This document shows positions 5,022 through 7,003 of a DNA stretch of 7,003 nt, one piece after another. The position numbers and the translations under genes were made by a program. The notes under the pieces were generated by a model. That model was not told the origin of the DNA and did not search any database. It saw only the letters and a list, made by a program, of their open reading frames with translations. Numbering within the stretch: the first letter of the stretch is position 1; every line of letters begins with the position of its first letter. Location: contig JAAXQB010000270.1 of assembly GCA_012329085.1 (NCBI GenBank), positions 1-7,003 of the forward strand, written 5' to 3'. Origin of the DNA: Methanosarcinales archaeon. Its GTDB lineage: Archaea > Halobacteriota > Methanosarcinia > Methanosarcinales > Methanosarcinaceae.

Positions 5022-5471
5022 ATGAAAAAGATATTTTTTGCAATTTTTAGCTTAATTTTATTGTTTTCTTGTTCAGATGATGATATAAATTATCATTATG
5101 AATTGTTGCCAATTATAGAGGTAGAAGTTCCTGATGAATTTGAGTATAGAAATATTTATAATATTACTGTAAAATATATTCGTCCCGATGACTGTTATAT
5201 ATATAGTGATATTTTATATGAATATGATTTTGATGCAAGAAACATAGCGGTTATTTCAACAGTTATTGAAGATGATAATTGTGAAATATTAGAGGTTGAA
5301 GAAAGTTTAACTTTTAGAGTACAGGCTTTACAAACGAGTCCGTATATTTTTAAATTTTGGCAAGGAGATGATGATAATGGGAACCCCATTTATTTAATTA
5401 TTGAAGTGCCAGTAATAATAAATAGTAATAAAAGCACCAATGAGTCTAAAAACACTCATACAAAAATGTAA
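5022..5471 (+). CDS. Lipoprotein of unknown function, probable surface lipoprotein
   Basis: The 149-aa protein starts with a lipoprotein signal peptide: a positive n-region (MKK), a hydrophobic core and the lipobox LFSC, with lipidated C17. The mature end reads CSDDD. In Bacteroidota an acidic stretch just after the cysteine acts as a surface-export signal, so display on the cell surface is plausible. The mature domain (about 25-135) has alternating hydrophobic and polar residues typical of an Ig-like beta-sandwich, plus two further cysteines (C58, C87) that could pair. No family is recognised. The last 10 codons overlap the sigma factor gene in another frame, which suggests translational coupling and co-regulation. 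Upstream, TTACCTTG at 5003-5010 is only a weak -7 candidate. Confidence 0.82.
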   Translation: MKKIFFAIFSLILLFSCSDDDINYHYELLPIIEVEVPDEFEYRNIYNITVKYIRPDDCYIYSDILYEYDFDARNIAVISTVIEDDNCEILEVEESLTFRVQALQTSPYIFKFWQGDDDNGNPIYLIIEVPVIINSNKSTNESKNTHTKM

Positions 5472-5982
5472 AAAAAGAGATGTAGTGTCTCAATCAGAAG
5501 TTTATCAGCTTTTTGCTGGTAAGTTATTTGCATTGTGCTTAAAATATTCAAAAACACATCAAGAAGCTGAAGATAATTTACAAGAAGCATTTATAACCAT
5601 ATTTAAAAAAATAAATCAATTTAAATTTAAAGGATCTTTTGAAGGCTGGATGAAAAGAATTGTAATCAATACCGCATTACAAACCTATCGAAAGAAAAAT
5701 ATTTTAAATTTAGTAGAAGAAAATTATCCTGATGAAATTGAAGTTGAAATAGATGAAAGTGAAATTTCATTAGATTTTTTATTAAAAATCATTCAAGAAT
5801 TACCCGAAAGGTATCGCATGGTTTTTAATTTATATGTATTGGATGGTTATCCGCATAAAGAAATTGCAAATTTATTAGGCATTGCTGAAGGTACTTCAAA
5901 ATCAAACTTATCAAGAGCAAGATTGATATTAAAAGAAAAAGTAGAATTAAATCAACAAAAACAAAGCGTGGGGCTGTTTTAA
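5440..5982 (+). CDS. ECF (sigma-70 family) RNA polymerase sigma factor
   Basis: The 180-aa protein has the two-domain ECF layout. Region 2 spans about 22-87, with QEAEDNLQEAFITIFKKI and FKGSFEGWMKRIVINTALQ (DNA melting and -10 recognition). Region 4 spans about 112-167, with LPERYRMVFNLYVLDGYPHK and a helix-turn-helix around EIANLLGIAEGTSKSNLSRAR (-35 recognition). The sequence closely resembles a group common in Flavobacteriaceae that is paired with membrane-anchored beta-barrel-type proteins. The start at 5440 fits the family N-terminus (KTLIQKCKKRD) even though it overlaps the lipoprotein gene by 32 nt. The next gene begins 2 nt after the stop. The sigma factor probably directs transcription of envelope-related genes, possibly including its own operon; this is inferred. 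Confidence 0.94.
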   Translation: MSLKTLIQKCKKRDVVSQSEVYQLFAGKLFALCLKYSKTHQEAEDNLQEAFITIFKKINQFKFKGSFEGWMKRIVINTALQTYRKKNILNLVEENYPDEIEVEIDESEISLDFLLKIIQELPERYRMVFNLYVLDGYPHKEIANLLGIAEGTSKSNLSRARLILKEKVELNQQKQSVGLF

Positions 5983-5984
5983 AA

Positions 5985-7003
5985 ATGTTAGAAAGAAAAA
6001 ATATAGATAGGGTTTTTCAAGAAAACTTAAAGGATTTAGAAATTTATCCAAATAAGGTTGTTTGGAATAATATTGAAAAATCTTTGCATGAGACAGGTTA
6101 TAAAAAGACAATAGTTTTATGGCAACGCTTAAGCGGAGTTGCTATGGTTTTAATACTCTTTTTATCAGGCGGTATTTGGTATAATAATTCAAATACAAAT
6201 AAGGCTTTAATAAACAATGTTTCAAAAAATGAAAATAAGACTGAAATAGAAAATCAAGAGCCAGTAATTCAGACACTTAAAAACAACCCAGATAATTTGG
6301 TTCAAGTGCAAAATAAAAAAGATTTAAAACTTAATAAGGTAAAGCCAGTTTTTGTAAAACCCCCAAATGATGATGTAATTGTAACTTCTTCAAGTATTTC
6401 AACTGTTTATGAGACAATAAACAATAAATACATTGTAAATAAAAAAGATTTTATTGATGAAATAAAATCTAAAAATGCAATTGTTGATATTGAAAACCGA
6501 ATAAAAGAAAAGGATATAAAAATGGAAGGCAACAACAAAAAATGGTCTGTTGGGCCAACGGTAGCACCTGTTTATTATAATACTTTACAAAGTGGATCAC
6601 CAATAAATAATAATTTATCAAGCAACTCGAAATCAGCAGATGATGCACTATCAGTAGGAGTAAAAGTAAATTATCAACTAACTAAAAAAATACAAATACA
6701 ATCTGGTCTTAATAAAGTTGAGTTGGCATATAACACAAAAGATGTAAGTGCATATATTTCTTCTGTTAAAAATGCTGAGAGTAATTTTAACACAAATAAG
6801 CCAGGAATAACCTTAGCGCCAATATCAGATTTTCAAAATGATTTACAAACTATAAATAGTGTCAATAAATCCAGTGTAATTGGTAATTTAAATCAATCTG
6901 TTGAATATTTTGAGTTTCCTCTTGAAATGAAATATAATCTTTACGATAAAAAAGTTGGATTAAATTTAGTAGGTGGCTTTAGTACATTTATTTTAACAAA
7001 AAA
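5985..7003 (+). CDS. Membrane-anchored anti-sigma-like protein with C-terminal beta-barrel domain (3' truncated by window)
   Basis: This open frame begins with ATG 2 nt after the sigma factor stop and continues without a stop to the window end, giving 339 residues. Residues 1-40 form a short cytoplasmic helical domain (IDRVFQENLKDLEIYPNKVV, then WNNIEKSL). One membrane helix lies at about 45-66 (RLSGVAMVLILFLSGGIW). Residues 67-185 are a low-complexity Asn/Lys-rich linker. From about 187 (KKWSVGPTVAPVYYNT) the sequence has alternating beta-strand character, with YQLTKKIQIQSGLNKVELAY and YFEFPLEMKYNLYDKKVGLN like the PorT/outer-membrane beta-barrel family (OMP_b-brl_2). Tight coupling to the ECF sigma factor suggests that the N-terminal domain binds and inhibits it, as an anti-sigma factor would. 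This is inferred from architecture and position. Confidence 0.78.
   Translation, partial: MLERKNIDRVFQENLKDLEIYPNKVVWNNIEKSLHETGYKKTIVLWQRLSGVAMVLILFLSGGIWYNNSNTNKALINNVSKNENKTEIENQEPVIQTLKNNPDNLVQVQNKKDLKLNKVKPVFVKPPNDDVIVTSSSISTVYETINNKYIVNKKDFIDEIKSKNAIVDIENRIKEKDIKMEGNNKKWSVGPTVAPVYYNTLQSGSPINNNLSSNSKSADDALSVGVKVNYQLTKKIQIQSGLNKVELAYNTKDVSAYISSVKNAESNFNTNKPGITLAPISDFQNDLQTINSVNKSSVIGNLNQSVEYFEFPLEMKYNLYDKKVGLNLVGGFSTFILTK

Noticed and set aside
5195..5389. Minus-strand open frame of 64 codons under the lipoprotein gene
   Set aside because: It is antisense to a gene with a clear signal peptide and operon context.

Overview
The window is AT-rich chromosomal DNA from a member of the Bacteroidota, most likely the family Flavobacteriaceae. 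Evidence: genes start without Shine-Dalgarno sequences; several are preceded by the Bacteroidota -7 promoter element TAnnTTTG; there is a lipoprotein with a Cys-Ser-Asp-Asp-Asp N-terminus; there is a sigma factor followed by a fused anti-sigma/beta-barrel type protein; and the TatA, PAP2 and LuxE-like sequences look flavobacterial. Species cannot be named from the sequence.

Layout. (1) 1-332, plus: the 3' end of mutS. (2) 450-1236, minus: a small cassette read leftwards, made of a 74-aa bacteriocin-like secreted peptide precursor, a hairpin, and a 135-aa multi-pass membrane protein that is a candidate immunity protein. Its promoter region carries a Fur-box-like palindrome, and a bidirectional hairpin separates the cassette from mutS. 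(3) 1237-1553: non-coding, with three inverted repeats, a possible small transcript and a 30-codon frame. (4) 1554-2678, minus: an AAA-type ATPase with a C-terminal DUF4143 domain; just upstream lies a perfect 26-bp direct repeat of period 32 overlapping the promoter. (5) 2761-3039: non-coding, with a GC-rich palindrome. (6) 3040-3907, plus: tatA and a PAP2-family phosphatase with a 1-nt gap. (7) 3943-4920, minus: a LuxE-like acyl-protein synthetase, convergent with the PAP2 gene. (8) 5022-7003, plus: a lipoprotein, an ECF sigma factor overlapping it by 32 nt, and a cytoplasmic-domain/TM/beta-barrel protein starting 2 nt after the sigma factor and running off the window.

How the genes fit together. 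The last three are probably one operon encoding a cell-envelope regulatory unit: a possibly surface-exposed lipoprotein, a sigma factor, and its likely membrane-bound regulator. The tatA and PAP2 genes are housekeeping envelope genes. The accessory part, 333 to about 3000, sits between core-type genes. Its most interesting content is the putative iron-responsive bacteriocin cassette and the repeat-controlled ATPase. No exporter, maturation peptidase, transposase, integrase, CRISPR array, tRNA or rRNA was seen.
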